From assembly GCA_024234635.1 (NCBI GenBank), contig JACKNX010000006.1, forward strand, positions 124,001 through 188,000: DNA of 64,000 bases, in the 5' to 3' direction. This DNA is from Pseudomonadales bacterium (GTDB lineage Bacteria > Pseudomonadota > Gammaproteobacteria > Pseudomonadales > Azotimanducaceae). A program made the position numbers and the translations under genes. The notes under the pieces are model-generated. The model did no database searches. It worked only from the letters and a program-made list of their open reading frames with translations, and was not told where the DNA came from. Shown here in pieces: positions 18,555 to 27,727 of the stretch. How positions within the stretch are numbered: the first letter of the stretch is position 1; each line of letters begins with the position of its first letter.

Positions 18555-19142
18555 ATTAAGAAACCAGGAGGAAAACCGTCCGAGCGCACGCTTCTCAACG
18601 AGGAGATTTTTGCCCGGACAGTAAGACTGATCAACGCCGACGGCGAGCAAGTTGGCGTGGTGTCACGGGACGAAGCGTTGCAGGAAGCCCGTCGAGCGGG
18701 GCTGGATCTGGTGCTTATCGCAGCAGAAGCCACACCCCCGGTCGTCAAGGTGATGGACCACGGCAAGCATCTTTTTGAACTCAAGAAGACGAAGGCCGCG
18801 CAACGCAAGAAACAGAAACAGATCCAGGTCAAGGAGATGAAGTTTCGCCCTGGCACCGAGGAAGGCGACTATCAGGTAAAACTACGCAACCTGAAGCGCT
18901 TCCTGGAAGATGGCGACAAGGCAAAGGTGTCCCTGCGGTTCAAGGGGCGTGAGGTAATCCATCCGGAAATCGGCCTGGAACTCATGACCCGGATCAGCGC
19001 GGACCTCGAAGAGATGGCCACGGTGGAGAACGAACCCAAGTTCGAAGGCCGCCAGGTGATCATGGTGCTCGCGCCACGTCGCAAGAAGACAGGATCCAAA
19101 CAGGCCTCTACGGCAGCCGATCCGGTTGCCTCATCAGCCTGA
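18555..19142 (+). CDS. infC: Translation initiation factor IF-3 (ATT start codon)
   Basis: The IF-3 frame has no ATG or GTG at the expected position and begins with ATT at 18555, preceded by GGAG. A rare AUU/AUC start is a conserved device by which IF-3 represses its own translation, because IF-3 discriminates against non-canonical start codons. From ATT the product has 195 residues with N-terminal [16 protein letters not shown] and C-terminal [19 protein letters not shown], both IF-3 hallmarks. A start at the in-frame GTG at 18657 would remove a third of the N-terminal domain and is rejected. It heads the ribosomal/pheST operon. Confidence 0.95.
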   Translation: MKKPGGKPSERTLLNEEIFARTVRLINADGEQVGVVSRDEALQEARRAGLDLVLIAAEATPPVVKVMDHGKHLFELKKTKAAQRKKQKQIQVKEMKFRPGTEEGDYQVKLRNLKRFLEDGDKAKVSLRFKGREVIHPEIGLELMTRISADLEEMATVENEPKFEGRQVIMVLAPRRKKTGSKQASTAADPVASSA

Positions 19143-19167
19143 GACAAGACCTGATTTAAAAAAACCA

Positions 19168-19194
19168 ACGGCCCGGCCAGCGTGCACGGGCCGT
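19168..19194 (+). promoter_or_regulatory. Hairpin between infC and rpmI
   Basis: ACGGCCCG (19168-19175) pairs perfectly with CGGGCCGT (19187-19194) around an 11-nt loop, ending 18 nt before the rpmI start. L20 is known to repress rpmI translation through RNA structure here in other gammaproteobacteria. Whether this hairpin does so is inference. Confidence 0.45.
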
Positions 19195-19212
19195 AATAGC
19201 GTGGAGCTACAC

Positions 19213-19413
19213 ATGCCCAAGATGAAGACCAAGCGGGGGGCAGCGAAACGATTTCGCCGCACCGCGACCGGTTTCAAACACCGGTGTACGAACCGAGGCC
19301 ACAACTTTACTGGCCGTTCCATGAAACGTAAGCGTCAGCTGCGCGGTCTGGAATCCGTCTCTCCGGCGGACGTTCCAGAACTGAAGCGTCTGCTGCCCAC
19401 CAAGGCACGCTAG
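19213..19413 (+). CDS. rpmI: 50S ribosomal protein L35
   Basis: The 66-residue basic protein [20 protein letters not shown]... with [16 protein letters not shown] and the C-terminal [10 protein letters not shown] is L35 at its usual length. The ATG at 19213 is preceded by GGAG. It lies between infC and rplT, as in most bacteria. Confidence 0.97.
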   Translation: MPKMKTKRGAAKRFRRTATGFKHRCTNRGHNFTGRSMKRKRQLRGLESVSPADVPELKRLLPTKAR

Positions 19414-19422
19414 GAGGTCACC

Positions 19423-19803
19423 ATGGCGAGAGTCAATTCGCGGGTGGCATCACGCGCACGTCGCAAAAAGGTCATGAAGGCTGCCAAGGGCTACTACAGT
19501 GCTCGCAGTCGTACCTATCGGGTCGCCAAGCAGGCGGTCACCAAGGCCGGGCAGTACGCGTATCGCGACCGTCGTCAGAAAAAGCGCCAGTTCAGGGCAT
19601 TGTGGATCGTGCGCATCAATGCGGGTGCCCGCGAACATGGACTGTCCTACAGCCGGTTCATCAATGGGCTGAAACTGGCCGGGATCGAAATGGATCGTCG
19701 CGTTCTGGCGGACCTGGCGATGTTCGAAGGCGAAGCCTTCGGCAAACTGGCCGAAGCGGCAAAGGCTGCTTTGGCGGCGGCACCCGCCTCCCAGGCGGCC
19801 TGA
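19423..19803 (+). CDS. rplT: 50S ribosomal protein L20
   Basis: This 126-residue protein shows the L20 signature across its length: [41 protein letters not shown] (continuous in the protein) and [10 protein letters not shown]. The C-terminus is slightly extended and alanine-rich. It starts 9 nt after the rpmI stop, with AGGAGGT upstream. L20 is an assembly protein of the large subunit and the known repressor of this operon. Confidence 0.97.
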   Translation: MARVNSRVASRARRKKVMKAAKGYYSARSRTYRVAKQAVTKAGQYAYRDRRQKKRQFRALWIVRINAGAREHGLSYSRFINGLKLAGIEMDRRVLADLAMFEGEAFGKLAEAAKAALAAAPASQAA

Positions 19804-19812
19804 CCGCGCACC

Positions 19813-19840
19813 GGGACGCGAAACCTGTGTTTCGCGTCCC
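19813..19840 (+). terminator. Strong hairpin after rplT (attenuator or terminator-like)
   Basis: GGGACGCGAAAC (19813-19824) pairs perfectly with GTTTCGCGTCCC (19829-19840) over 12 bp with the tetraloop CTGT. No T-tract follows, so it may act as an RNA-processing or stabilising element that separates ribosomal-protein and pheST expression rather than as a simple terminator. Confidence 0.5.
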
Positions 19841-19956
19841 ATCTGAACGGCCAATCCGCGTTGCCGTGTCGTGATGGTTGCGACACAGCGCAATCCGCAC
19901 GGACTGGTTCCCGGTGCGACTGACGTCGCATCGCCCTCCTGGCATGGGATCGTAAG

Positions 19957-20979
19957 GTGAGCGAGAGCGTCGATACCCTTCGTGAACGCCTCCAGACGGC
20001 GTTGTCCGCTGCGACTTCCGGCGAGGCGGTGGAACAAATTCGGGTCGACTTTCTTGGCAAGAAAGGTGTCATTACCGCGCTGCTGAAGAGTCTGGGCACA
20101 CTGGATCCTGAGGCGCGGCGTCAGGCAGGTCAGGCCATCAATTCGCTGAAGGTGGACGCCCAGGCAGCCATCGACGAGCGAAAAGAGGCATTGCTCGACG
20201 CTGCCGATGGCGTCGTGATCGATGTCACGATGCCTGGCGCGTCGGTTGCGGTCGGTGGTTTGCATCCCATAACCCGCATGATGTACGACCTGGATGACGC
20301 CTTTGCGGCGCTCAATTTCGAGGTGTATCAGGGGCCGGAGATCTCCACCGAGGATTTCGAGTTCGATCACATGAATTTCCCGCCGGATCATCCCGCGCGG
20401 GAAAGCATGGATACTTACTGGATTGGCAACGCAAGTGACAATCGTCCCACCTGTCTGCGCCCGCATCTTACCGGTGGCAGTGTGCGACGCATGCTCCAGG
20501 GGCCACCGCCGTATCGTTTCGTCTATCCAGGCCATGTGTACCGCAACGAAACCACGGACGCGCGGCATGAACGTGCCTTCGTGCAGTACGAGGCGTTGAT
20601 CGTGGACCGGGATGTTCCGTTTACGGCCGGAAAACTACTCATCGACACGATTCTCGAGACCGTGTTCGGGCGGCCGGTGAAAACCCGCATGCGTGCCGGT
20701 TTTTTTCCCTTCGTCGAGCCCGGCTACGAAATCGACATGGAATGCCAGGTCTGCGGCGGAAAGGGGTGTTCGCTGTGCAAGCACGTGGGATGGCTGGAAG
20801 TGATGCCCGGTGGCGTCCCTCATCCGAATGTGCTGCGCGCGGCGGGGGTAGATCCCGACCAGTGGACCGGTTTCTACGTCAATGTCGGCCTGGATCGACT
20901 GGTGATGATGCGTTACGGAATCGACGATGTGCGCCTGTTCCACGGCGGCGATCTTCGATTCCTGCGTCAGTTCCGCTAG
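19957..20979 (+). CDS. pheS: Phenylalanine-tRNA ligase alpha subunit
   Basis: The 340-residue product shows class II synthetase motifs. Motif 1 is near FEVYQGPEI, motif 2 includes YRFVYPGHVYRNETTDARHE, and motif 3 is near NVGLDRLVMMRYGIDDVRLF. The N-terminal coiled coil spans roughly residues 1-90. The frame begins at GTG at 19957, giving the usual N-terminus MSESVDTLRERL. It charges tRNA-Phe as an alpha2-beta2 complex with PheT, whose gene follows after 18 nt. Confidence 0.97.
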   Translation: MSESVDTLRERLQTALSAATSGEAVEQIRVDFLGKKGVITALLKSLGTLDPEARRQAGQAINSLKVDAQAAIDERKEALLDAADGVVIDVTMPGASVAVGGLHPITRMMYDLDDAFAALNFEVYQGPEISTEDFEFDHMNFPPDHPARESMDTYWIGNASDNRPTCLRPHLTGGSVRRMLQGPPPYRFVYPGHVYRNETTDARHERAFVQYEALIVDRDVPFTAGKLLIDTILETVFGRPVKTRMRAGFFPFVEPGYEIDMECQVCGGKGCSLCKHVGWLEVMPGGVPHPNVLRAAGVDPDQWTGFYVNVGLDRLVMMRYGIDDVRLFHGGDLRFLRQFR

Positions 20980-20997
20980 CTCATTCGGTAGAAAGGC

Positions 20998-23376
20998 ATG
21001 AAAGTTTCCATTGAATGGCTGCGTGACTACGTTGATCTGCCACCGGATCTGACGCCCGAACGGATCATGCACGACTTGACATTGTCTACCGTCGAGGTGG
21101 AAGGCGTGGAGTACCCGGGGCGCGCGTTGGCCGGGCTCGTCGTCGGTGCTGTCACGGCCGTCGAGCCAGTTCCCGGCACCCACTTGCATCGCGTGATGGT
21201 GGATGCGGGCGCCCAGGGCCAGCGTCAGGTCGTCTGCGGTGCGGCCAACGTGCACGTCGGCATGCGATCCGTTCTGGCGCTGCCAGGTGCAACCATTGCG
21301 CCCAAGGGGGCGGGGGCGCCGCTCAAAGTAGACGTTGTCGAGATGCGTGGCCTTCGGAGCGAAGGGGTGCTTTGCGCGGCCGACGAGGTGGGCCTGGAAG
21401 CGGTTTTTCCTGTCTCGGGCGAGCGAGGGATCATTGATCTGGTGGACGTGGTGGCCTCACCGGGTGATGACCTTGCCGGCGTCATCGGGTTCGACGATGC
21501 GGTCCTGGAAATTGACAACAAGTCGCTCACCAACCGACCGGACCTCTGGGGCCATGTCGGTCTGGCGCGGGAGTTCGCCGCCATCTATGGTCTGGTACTG
21601 AAGCCGCAGCCGCAGTCAGGCAATCTACCGGAGAGGACTGATCTGCTCGGATCGCCGGATGCCGCGCTCTGCAACCGCTTTACAGCAACGGTCTTCGAGA
21701 ACGTTGAAGTTACGACGGCGCCACTTTGGATGCGCAGCCGGCTTGCGCGCGTCGGGCAGCGCAGCATCGACCTCTGGGTCGACCTCACGAATTACGTCAT
21801 GTTCGCCACCGGACAGCCGAGCCATGCGTACGATCAGGCTGAACTGTCATTTCCACTGACGGTACGATCCGGCCGGGCGGGTGAAGTACTGGAGTTGCTT
21901 GACGGTTCCGCACCTGACGTGAACGGCCTGCCGTGTATTGCCGACGGTACGGATGTACTGGCGGCGGCGGGGGTGATGGGCGGCGCGCGCTCGGGCGTCA
22001 GCGACACTACCCGTACCATCTACCTGGAAATGGCTTCCTTCGACGCCACGCTGGTACGTCGCTCCTCGCAACGGCTGGGGCTGCGTACCGAAGCATCGGC
22101 GCGCTTTGAAAAGGCGGTCGACTCTCAACGCATCGACCTGGGTCTGGCGCATATGGTGGACCTGGTGCGAACGATTCAGCCCCAGGCCCGCGTGACCGGC
22201 CATCAGGACGTCGTCAACAAACCTACGCAGCGCACCAGCCTCACGGTTGACCTGTCCTTCATTGAAGCCCGGCTTGGCAAACGCTTCGGGGCGTCGGCTG
22301 TCACGCGTGCGCTGACGGCGCTCGGTTTCGACTGCCGGGAGGCGGGCGATAGCCTGCATCTGACTGCGCCGACCTGGCGCTCCACCGGCGACATCTCGCT
22401 GCCCGCCGATATCGTGGAGGAAGTGGCGCGCCTGCACGGCTACGACAATTTTGCCTTTGTGCCCCCGCGCATCGACCTGCAGCGACTACCCCGCGCGCGC
22501 CGGTTGCCTCTCGACCGGCGCCTGAGGGAGCAGCTCGTGGCCACCGGTCTGCAGGAGGTGTTCACTTATCCGTGGACGGATGAGGCGCTATTACCGATTA
22601 CGATGGCGCCTGACGACCTCTTCGAACTCAGTGCCCCGCCCTCACCGGCGCAGCGTTTCCTGCGTCCGGAACTGGTGCCCGGGTTGCTCGAGGTCGTGGC
22701 GCGCAACCAGCACCTGGAAGAAGCGTTCGGCGTTTTCGAGGTGGGTGCCATTTTCCCGGGGCGCAGGGAGGCGAGGAGTCTGGCCGCGGCGCTCATCGGC
22801 GACGATCCACAGAGTCTTTTCGCGCGCGCGAAAGGTGTGCTGGAAAGTCTGGTGCGCAACCTGCACCTGCACCCGATTCAGCTCCGTGTCGGCCGGCACG
22901 GACAGGGCTGGTATGACGAACACGCTGTTCTGACCGTCGTGGCTGCGTCCGGTGAGGAGGTGGGATTGCTCGGCCGGGTGAATGCCCGGGCGCGGCGGGC
23001 GACGGGCATCAAGCGGGGAGACGTTGTGGCGCTGGAGTTGCGGGTCGATCGATTGCGCGAATATGCGACGCGGGAGAACCGCTACACACCACTGCCGATC
23101 TATCCGGAAACCGGATTTGATCTCACGTTCGTGCTCGCGGACAGCGTGCTCTGGCAGTCGGTTTACGAAGCGCTGTCGCCTGTGGATCCCACCGTCCGGG
23201 CAGTGCACTGGCTGGGTGAATACCGCGGCAAGGGCATCGAAACCGGTCACCGGGCCCTCAGTCTGCGGGTCACGCTGGGGCGATCGGACAGAACGCTCAC
23301 CGCGGAAGAGGCGGAATCGGTGCGTCAGACCGTGATCAACCGGGTGCGGGCGGACTTTGCGGGCGTGCAGCGTTAG
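20998..23376 (+). CDS. pheT: Phenylalanine-tRNA ligase beta subunit
   Basis: The 792-residue protein matches bacterial PheT from MKVSIEWLRDYVDLPPDLTP to the C-terminal anticodon-binding domain. It carries the N-terminal tRNA-binding (EMAP-like) domain (about residues 40-150), B3/B4 editing domain (about 210-390, ending near EASARFEKAVD), B5 and the catalytic-like core. The C-terminal FDX-ACB domain includes RYTPLPIYPETGFDLTFV. It follows pheS in the same operon. Its stop is immediately followed by a repeat copy. Confidence 0.97.
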   Translation: MKVSIEWLRDYVDLPPDLTPERIMHDLTLSTVEVEGVEYPGRALAGLVVGAVTAVEPVPGTHLHRVMVDAGAQGQRQVVCGAANVHVGMRSVLALPGATIAPKGAGAPLKVDVVEMRGLRSEGVLCAADEVGLEAVFPVSGERGIIDLVDVVASPGDDLAGVIGFDDAVLEIDNKSLTNRPDLWGHVGLAREFAAIYGLVLKPQPQSGNLPERTDLLGSPDAALCNRFTATVFENVEVTTAPLWMRSRLARVGQRSIDLWVDLTNYVMFATGQPSHAYDQAELSFPLTVRSGRAGEVLELLDGSAPDVNGLPCIADGTDVLAAAGVMGGARSGVSDTTRTIYLEMASFDATLVRRSSQRLGLRTEASARFEKAVDSQRIDLGLAHMVDLVRTIQPQARVTGHQDVVNKPTQRTSLTVDLSFIEARLGKRFGASAVTRALTALGFDCREAGDSLHLTAPTWRSTGDISLPADIVEEVARLHGYDNFAFVPPRIDLQRLPRARRLPLDRRLREQLVATGLQEVFTYPWTDEALLPITMAPDDLFELSAPPSPAQRFLRPELVPGLLEVVARNQHLEEAFGVFEVGAIFPGRREARSLAAALIGDDPQSLFARAKGVLESLVRNLHLHPIQLRVGRHGQGWYDEHAVLTVVAASGEEVGLLGRVNARARRATGIKRGDVVALELRVDRLREYATRENRYTPLPIYPETGFDLTFVLADSVLWQSVYEALSPVDPTVRAVHWLGEYRGKGIETGHRALSLRVTLGRSDRTLTAEEAESVRQTVINRVRADFAGVQR

Positions 23377-23377
23377 C

Positions 23378-23576
23378 AGGACGCTGAAAAAGTCCATCTT
23401 GGACTTGTTTCAGCCGTCGTCGGCTTCGCCGACTCGCGCCAAATGCAGCGTATTCCGCTGCATTGACGGGCCAGCCATCCCTGGCAGGCATACCAGGCTG
23501 CTTTTTCAGCAGCCTCTCATGGAACGAAGTTCCATGCGCGACAGCGCTGGCAATCGCAACGTGGCAAGCTGGTAGG
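23378..23576 (+). repeat. Two-module intergenic repeat, copy B (rearranged)
   Basis: Module 1 comes first (GACGCTGAAAAAGTCC to CTTTTTCAGCAGCCT) and carries the TCGGCTTCGCCGA and AAATGCAGCG hairpins. Module 2 follows in the forward sense (TGGAACGAAGTTCCA, then GCGACAGCGCTGGCAATCGC). In the other three copies module 2 lies on the opposite side of module 1. The copy starts 2 nt after the pheT stop. Confidence 0.85.
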
Positions 23577-23786
23577 TGTCTGTAGAACCTGACGAAAGAC
23601 TTGGGAGCAGCACGCGGATCATGTACGATTCACGGCTGACACGAAACCATCGGCGCCCCGAAGACAAATAAGCGACCCGAAGACTGTCTGGTTATCCGGA
23701 GCATGGAAGTTCTCCCCGGTAGACAGGCAGGACAACGGGCGAAAAGAAGATCACGGCGCCGGTTGGAGGGGATAGGGAGCTATGTC

Positions 23787-23819
23787 ATGAACGTCACCGT
23801 CCGTTTCGGCTGGAGTTAG
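23787..23819 (+). other. Ten-codon ORF just upstream of ihfA
   Basis: ATG at 23787 encodes [10 protein letters not shown] and stops 4 nt before the ihfA ATG. GGGAG lies upstream, and its last sense codons include the GGAG that would serve as the ihfA ribosome site. It could be a translated leader coupled to ihfA or a chance frame. The remaining 200 nt up to the repeat hold nothing recognisable. Confidence 0.25.
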
Positions 23820-23823
23820 CGTC

Positions 23824-24129
23824 ATGAGCGCGCTGACGAAGGCGGAACTCGCCGAACGGCTGTTCGAAGAACTTGGCCTCAACAAGCGTGAAGCCAAGGA
23901 GATCGTTGAGCTTTTCTTCCAGGAAATCCGTTCCAGCCTTGAACACAATGTGCCCGTGAAATTGTCCGGGTTCGGTAATTTCGAGTTGCGGGAAAAAGGC
24001 GAGCGACCAGGACGCAATCCCAAGACCGGCGAGGAAATCCCCATCACGGCTCGACGTGTCGTCACGTTCAAGCCCGGCCAGAAACTCAAGCAGCGCGTGG
24101 AAGCTTATGCTGGACCCGGGTCACGATAG
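23824..24129 (+). CDS. ihfA: Integration host factor subunit alpha
   Basis: The 101-residue HU/IHF-fold protein starts [21 protein letters not shown] and has the beta-arm sequence [14 protein letters not shown] with the minor-groove-intercalating proline in GRNPKTG. It pairs with IhfB to bend DNA. GGAG lies 9 nt before the ATG. As in other gammaproteobacteria it follows pheT and overlaps a MerR-type gene by 23 nt. Confidence 0.97.
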   Translation: MSALTKAELAERLFEELGLNKREAKEIVELFFQEIRSSLEHNVPVKLSGFGNFELREKGERPGRNPKTGEEIPITARRVVTFKPGQKLKQRVEAYAGPGSR

Positions 24130-24463
24130 CGAACTGCCGCCCATCCCCGGCAAACGGTACTTCACCATTGGTGAGGTGTCGCAGCTCTGCGATGTGAAGC
24201 CGCACGTGCTGCGTTACTGGGAGCAGGAATTCCCCCAGCTCAAGCCGGTGAAGCGACGCGGCAACCGGCGTTACTACCAGCGTCAGGATGTACTCACCAT
24301 CCGACAGATTCGCGCCTTGCTCTATGAGCAGGGCTTCACCATTACCGGTGCGCGTCAGCGCCTGGAAGGCGACGAGGCAAAAGACGATCTCACCCAGTTC
24401 AAGCTGCTCGTGCGGCAGATGATCGTGGAATTGGAAGACGTCTTACGCGTCCTCAAGACCTGA
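24107..24463 (+). CDS. MerR family transcriptional regulator
   Basis: The 118-residue protein has an N-terminal MerR winged helix: [26 protein letters not shown], continuing to [23 protein letters not shown]. It has a short C-terminal helix but no metal-binding cysteines, like the small MerR protein found after ihfA in many gammaproteobacteria. The ATG at 24107 lies inside ihfA in another frame, so its translation is probably coupled. The regulatory target is unknown. Confidence 0.92.
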   Translation: MLDPGHDSELPPIPGKRYFTIGEVSQLCDVKPHVLRYWEQEFPQLKPVKRRGNRRYYQRQDVLTIRQIRALLYEQGFTITGARQRLEGDEAKDDLTQFKLLVRQMIVELEDVLRVLKT

Positions 24464-24534
24464 ACCGGCAGCCTGCTGTTATTCGCGTTCCGAGCTTTTC
24501 CCGATGTCGGGCGGGCTGTATGATGCGCCTCCTC

Positions 24535-24612
<78 letters not shown>

Positions 24613-24619
24613 TTTCCAA

Positions 24620-24640
24620 GCATTCCGCAAAGCGGAATGC
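24620..24640 (+). terminator. Hairpin after tRNA-Pro
   Basis: GCATTCCGC pairs perfectly with GCGGAATGC over a 3-nt AAA loop, 7 nt after the tRNA. There is no T-tract. It could help end or process the tRNA transcript. Confidence 0.4.
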
Positions 24641-24674
24641 GCCAACTCCGCGTCTATCAACCCACGCCGACCCT

Positions 24675-24725
24675 GCACTTCGCTTCACCTACTTTGCCTG
24701 CGGCAAAGTAGGTGAAGCGAAGTGC
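24675..24725. repeat. Perfect 24-bp inverted repeat with 3-nt loop
   Basis: The left arm (24675-24698, begins GCACTTCGCTTCACC) and right arm (24702-24725) are exact reverse complements separated by TGC. It lies between tRNA-Pro and the convergent serine hydrolase gene. It may be a bidirectional terminator or a mobile hairpin element. The rest of the 300-nt gap has no gene. Confidence 0.8.
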
Positions 24726-24912
24726 CATGAGGCGTGTTCGAATACAATGCCGGGATCGTCACTGATGCGGCGACGTTCGCATGTCTACCTTCGGCAACCA
24801 TGCCGTCGGCAGCCACACTCGCCAGGTCGCAGCGATGAAAAGGTGCTGAATCCAGTCATTTTTACTTTCACTACGTTGCGGCGCACTGTGTCGGAAACTC
24901 CCCCAGTAATAC

Positions 24913-26154
24913 TCAACCCCGTCGCCAGACCCCCGACGTATTGGATGCATACCCCATCGCCCGATACGCCGCATCCACCAGGGACTGCCCGCGCTCGTTC
25001 ATGAGTATTCCCGGTCCCATGCGGTTCATCGCATAGCCGAAACTCATGCGCGCAGCGGGATCTGCGAAGCCGATACTGCCGCCAGCGCCCACATGACCAA
25101 ACGCGGCGCTACCGAGTATCACGCTGCTCCTGTCCACACCGGGTGCATTCCGGTTGTCCATCGATTTCATGAAGCCGAGCGCAAACCGGGTGGGGAGCAT
25201 CAAGGTCGCGTCTTCGTGCGTGGCAACGGCCACCTCGCCCATGGCGGCAAGCGTATCTGCGTCGACAAAGCGCCGACCGCCCAACTCACCGCCACAGGCA
25301 AAGGGCGCATAGATCTTCGCCAGCCCGCGGCCATTGGCCACCGCGCCAGCGCCGCCGATTTCCGCGGCGCGGCAATCCCGGCTGTTGGGGTTGAAGCCAC
25401 CCTGGTTGTAGTAGGCGAGGGATGGAATCGACTTCGCGTCACTCACCAGCGCCTGCGTGAAGGCACTGAGCGGCGCACCGCGAACAGGCTTGAACGGAAT
25501 CATCGGTGCCACGCGGGGTTCCATCGCCTCGGGTAGTCCGATCCAGCACTCCGCGCCCGTTGGCCCTGCAATCGCTTCGCGGAAGTACGCACCCAGGGAC
25601 TGTCCGGCCGTGCGGCGAATCAGTTCGCCGACCGTCCACCCGAAGTTGGCCATGTGGTAGCCGTTGCGTGTGCCGGGTCTCCAGAAGGGTGCCTCCTGCT
25701 CCAGCCGTTCGACCATGTATTCCCAGTCGCAGCAGCCCTTGTCCTTCAATTTTTCGCGCATGGCGGGCACGCCGACCGAGTGATCCAGCATCATGCGCAC
25801 GGTGGCGTCTTCCTTGCCGTTGGTGGCGAACCCGGGCCAATAACGTTTTACCGGCGCATCGAGCTGCAGCTCGCCGCTGGCCACCAATGTGTGTGCCGCC
25901 AGCGCTACCGCGCCTTTTGTGCTCGAGAAGACGACACACAGCGTGTCTTCCTGCCAGGGAGACTCGGTCTTCGCATCGGCCGTGCCACCCCAGAGATCGA
26001 CCACCGTGTCACCATCGCGGGTGACGCAGACGGAGGCGCCCACCTCGCCGTTGACTTCGAAGTTGTGCACGAAGGCATCGGCAACCGCCTCGAATTCCGG
26101 TACGTAAACACCGGACAAGGTGCCGGCCGAAGTGACTTTTTCCAGCTTGACCAT
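24913..26154 (-). CDS. Serine hydrolase of the beta-lactamase / class C esterase family
   Basis: The protein carries the SxxK active-site motif as SSTK (in LCVVFSSTKGAVALAAH) and a tyrosine motif candidate GYHMANFGW (YxxN-type). It ends with a GHVGAGGSIGFADP region, typical of EstB-like esterases related to penicillin-binding proteins. No signal peptide is evident from the chosen ATG at 26154 (MVKLEKV), so it is probably cytoplasmic and an esterase rather than a beta-lactamase. An upstream ATG at 26193 is possible. About 413 residues from the preferred start. Confidence 0.88.
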   Translation of the reverse strand: MVKLEKVTSAGTLSGVYVPEFEAVADAFVHNFEVNGEVGASVCVTRDGDTVVDLWGGTADAKTESPWQEDTLCVVFSSTKGAVALAAHTLVASGELQLDAPVKRYWPGFATNGKEDATVRMMLDHSVGVPAMREKLKDKGCCDWEYMVERLEQEAPFWRPGTRNGYHMANFGWTVGELIRRTAGQSLGAYFREAIAGPTGAECWIGLPEAMEPRVAPMIPFKPVRGAPLSAFTQALVSDAKSIPSLAYYNQGGFNPNSRDCRAAEIGGAGAVANGRGLAKIYAPFACGGELGGRRFVDADTLAAMGEVAVATHEDATLMLPTRFALGFMKSMDNRNAPGVDRSSVILGSAAFGHVGAGGSIGFADPAARMSFGYAMNRMGPGILMNERGQSLVDAAYRAMGYASNTSGVWRRG

Positions 26155-26302
26155 GGGGTTTCCGCTCAGCTTGCAGGCCAACAGTTTACCCATAGCGGAG
26201 TGGCAATGGCGCTTGCCCCTGCAGGCCGCAGGCAGCTCCTGACATGGACAGCAACCGGGTCACCGGGCTAAATGCGCGGTTTCCCGTGGAGAGACGACCA
26301 TC

Positions 26303-27103
26303 ATGAATCTGAAGAATCTGTTTTCCATCGAAGGCAAGGTGGCCCTCGTTACCGGGGGTTCCCGTGGCATTGGCGAAATGATTGCAGCGGGCTTCCTGGC
26401 GAACGGCGCAAAGGTCTATATCAGCTCGCGCAAGGCGGACGCCTGCAACGCCACCGCTGACCGCCTGCAGAAAGAATTTGGTGGCACGTGTATCTCCCTG
26501 CCGGCGGATCTTTCCAGCGTCGCCGGCTGCGAACAGCTGGCGGCGCAACTCGCCGGGCGGGAATCTCGGCTCGACATCCTGGTCAACAATGCCGGTGTTT
26601 CCTGGGGCGCCCCCATCGACTCGTTTCCCGAGAGCGGCTGGGACAAAGTGTTCAACACCAACGTCAAAGGTGTGTTCTTTCTCACCCAGAAACTGCTGCC
26701 GCTGCTGCGTGCATCGGGTACCCACGAAGACCCGGCCCGCGTGATCAATATCGGCTCCATCGATGGCATCAAGAATCCGATCTTCGAGACCTTCTCCTAC
26801 GGGCCCTCAAAAGCAGCCGTGCATCACCTCACGCGCGGTATGGCGCTGCACCTGGCCAAGGACAACATCATCGTCAACGCCATTGCCCCAGGACCGTTCC
26901 CCACCTGGATGCTCAGTACCGGCGTCGGTGGTGGCGGCAAGACCGACATTGACTGGAGCGTGGTAGGCAACCGAACACCCAGGCGACGCGTGGGTACGCC
27001 GGAGGACATTGCGGGTCTTGCGATCTTCCTGTCCAGTCGTGCCGGCGCGTTCACGGTGGGTGAGACCATCACCTGCGACGGGGGCAATGCCTACGCAACC
27101 TGA
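26303..27103 (+). CDS. SDR family oxidoreductase, RhlG-like
   Basis: This 266-residue SDR has TGGSRGIG, NNAGVSWGAP and an intact YxxxK (SYGPSKAAV). The run LLPLLRASGTHEDPARVINIGS closely resembles RhlG, an NADPH-dependent beta-ketoacyl reductase known from Pseudomonas. It probably reduces a 3-oxoacyl or related ketone. GGAGAG precedes the ATG at 26303. The acyltransferase gene follows after 21 nt in the same direction, so the two may be co-expressed. Confidence 0.9.
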   Translation: MNLKNLFSIEGKVALVTGGSRGIGEMIAAGFLANGAKVYISSRKADACNATADRLQKEFGGTCISLPADLSSVAGCEQLAAQLAGRESRLDILVNNAGVSWGAPIDSFPESGWDKVFNTNVKGVFFLTQKLLPLLRASGTHEDPARVINIGSIDGIKNPIFETFSYGPSKAAVHHLTRGMALHLAKDNIIVNAIAPGPFPTWMLSTGVGGGGKTDIDWSVVGNRTPRRRVGTPEDIAGLAIFLSSRAGAFTVGETITCDGGNAYAT

Positions 27104-27124
27104 TCGTTTGCAGGGCTGAGCGAC

Positions 27125-27727
27125 ATGAACGATCGCTATCGCGAGCAGCACAAGCTGCGGCTGGCCTACATGCCCTGGCTCTACGACGCATTGAAACCTA
27201 CCCAGCGTGACTGGGCGCGGGCATGGCAGGCGGAGGTGCAGGCGGCGTTGATGGCACTGGAGACGGTGGAAATCGGGCCGGACGTCTTCATCGCGCCCCA
27301 GGCGCGGATTTTCGCTGAGCCCGGGCGGACGGTACGGATCGGGGAGGGCGCGCGCATCGCCGCGGACTGCGTGCTGCACGGCCCCCTGACCATCGGCCCG
27401 CACGTCTCCGTGAACCACCATGTCACCATGGATGGCGGCAGGGCGGGTATACACATTGGTGCCAATACGCGTATCGCCGCCTATGCGACGCTTTATGCGT
27501 TCAATCACGGCCTGGCAGCGGCGCAACTGATCCGTGAGCAGCCCGTGACATCGCGTGGCATCACCGTTGGTCAGGATGTCTGGATTGGTGCCCAGGCAGG
27601 GATCGTTGACGGTGTCAGCATCGGCGATGGCGCCGTGATCGGGATGAATGCGCAGGTGACGCGAAATGTCGACCCGATGACTGTCGTTGCCGGCAACCCC
27701 GCGCTTGTGATCAAACAGCGACGGTGA
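27125..27727 (+). CDS. Hexapeptide-repeat (left-handed beta-helix) acyltransferase
   Basis: The 200-residue protein contains imperfect [LIV]-G-x4 hexapeptide repeats from about residue 55 to 190, including VEIGPDVFIAP, LTIGPHVSVNHHV, VGQDVWIGAQAGIVDGVSIGDG and the C-terminal VVAGNPA typical of the O-acetyltransferase group. These form trimers that transfer acetyl or acyl groups from CoA. The acceptor is unknown. It lies downstream of the RhlG-like SDR. Confidence 0.88.
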   Translation: MNDRYREQHKLRLAYMPWLYDALKPTQRDWARAWQAEVQAALMALETVEIGPDVFIAPQARIFAEPGRTVRIGEGARIAADCVLHGPLTIGPHVSVNHHVTMDGGRAGIHIGANTRIAAYATLYAFNHGLAAAQLIREQPVTSRGITVGQDVWIGAQAGIVDGVSIGDGAVIGMNAQVTRNVDPMTVVAGNPALVIKQRR

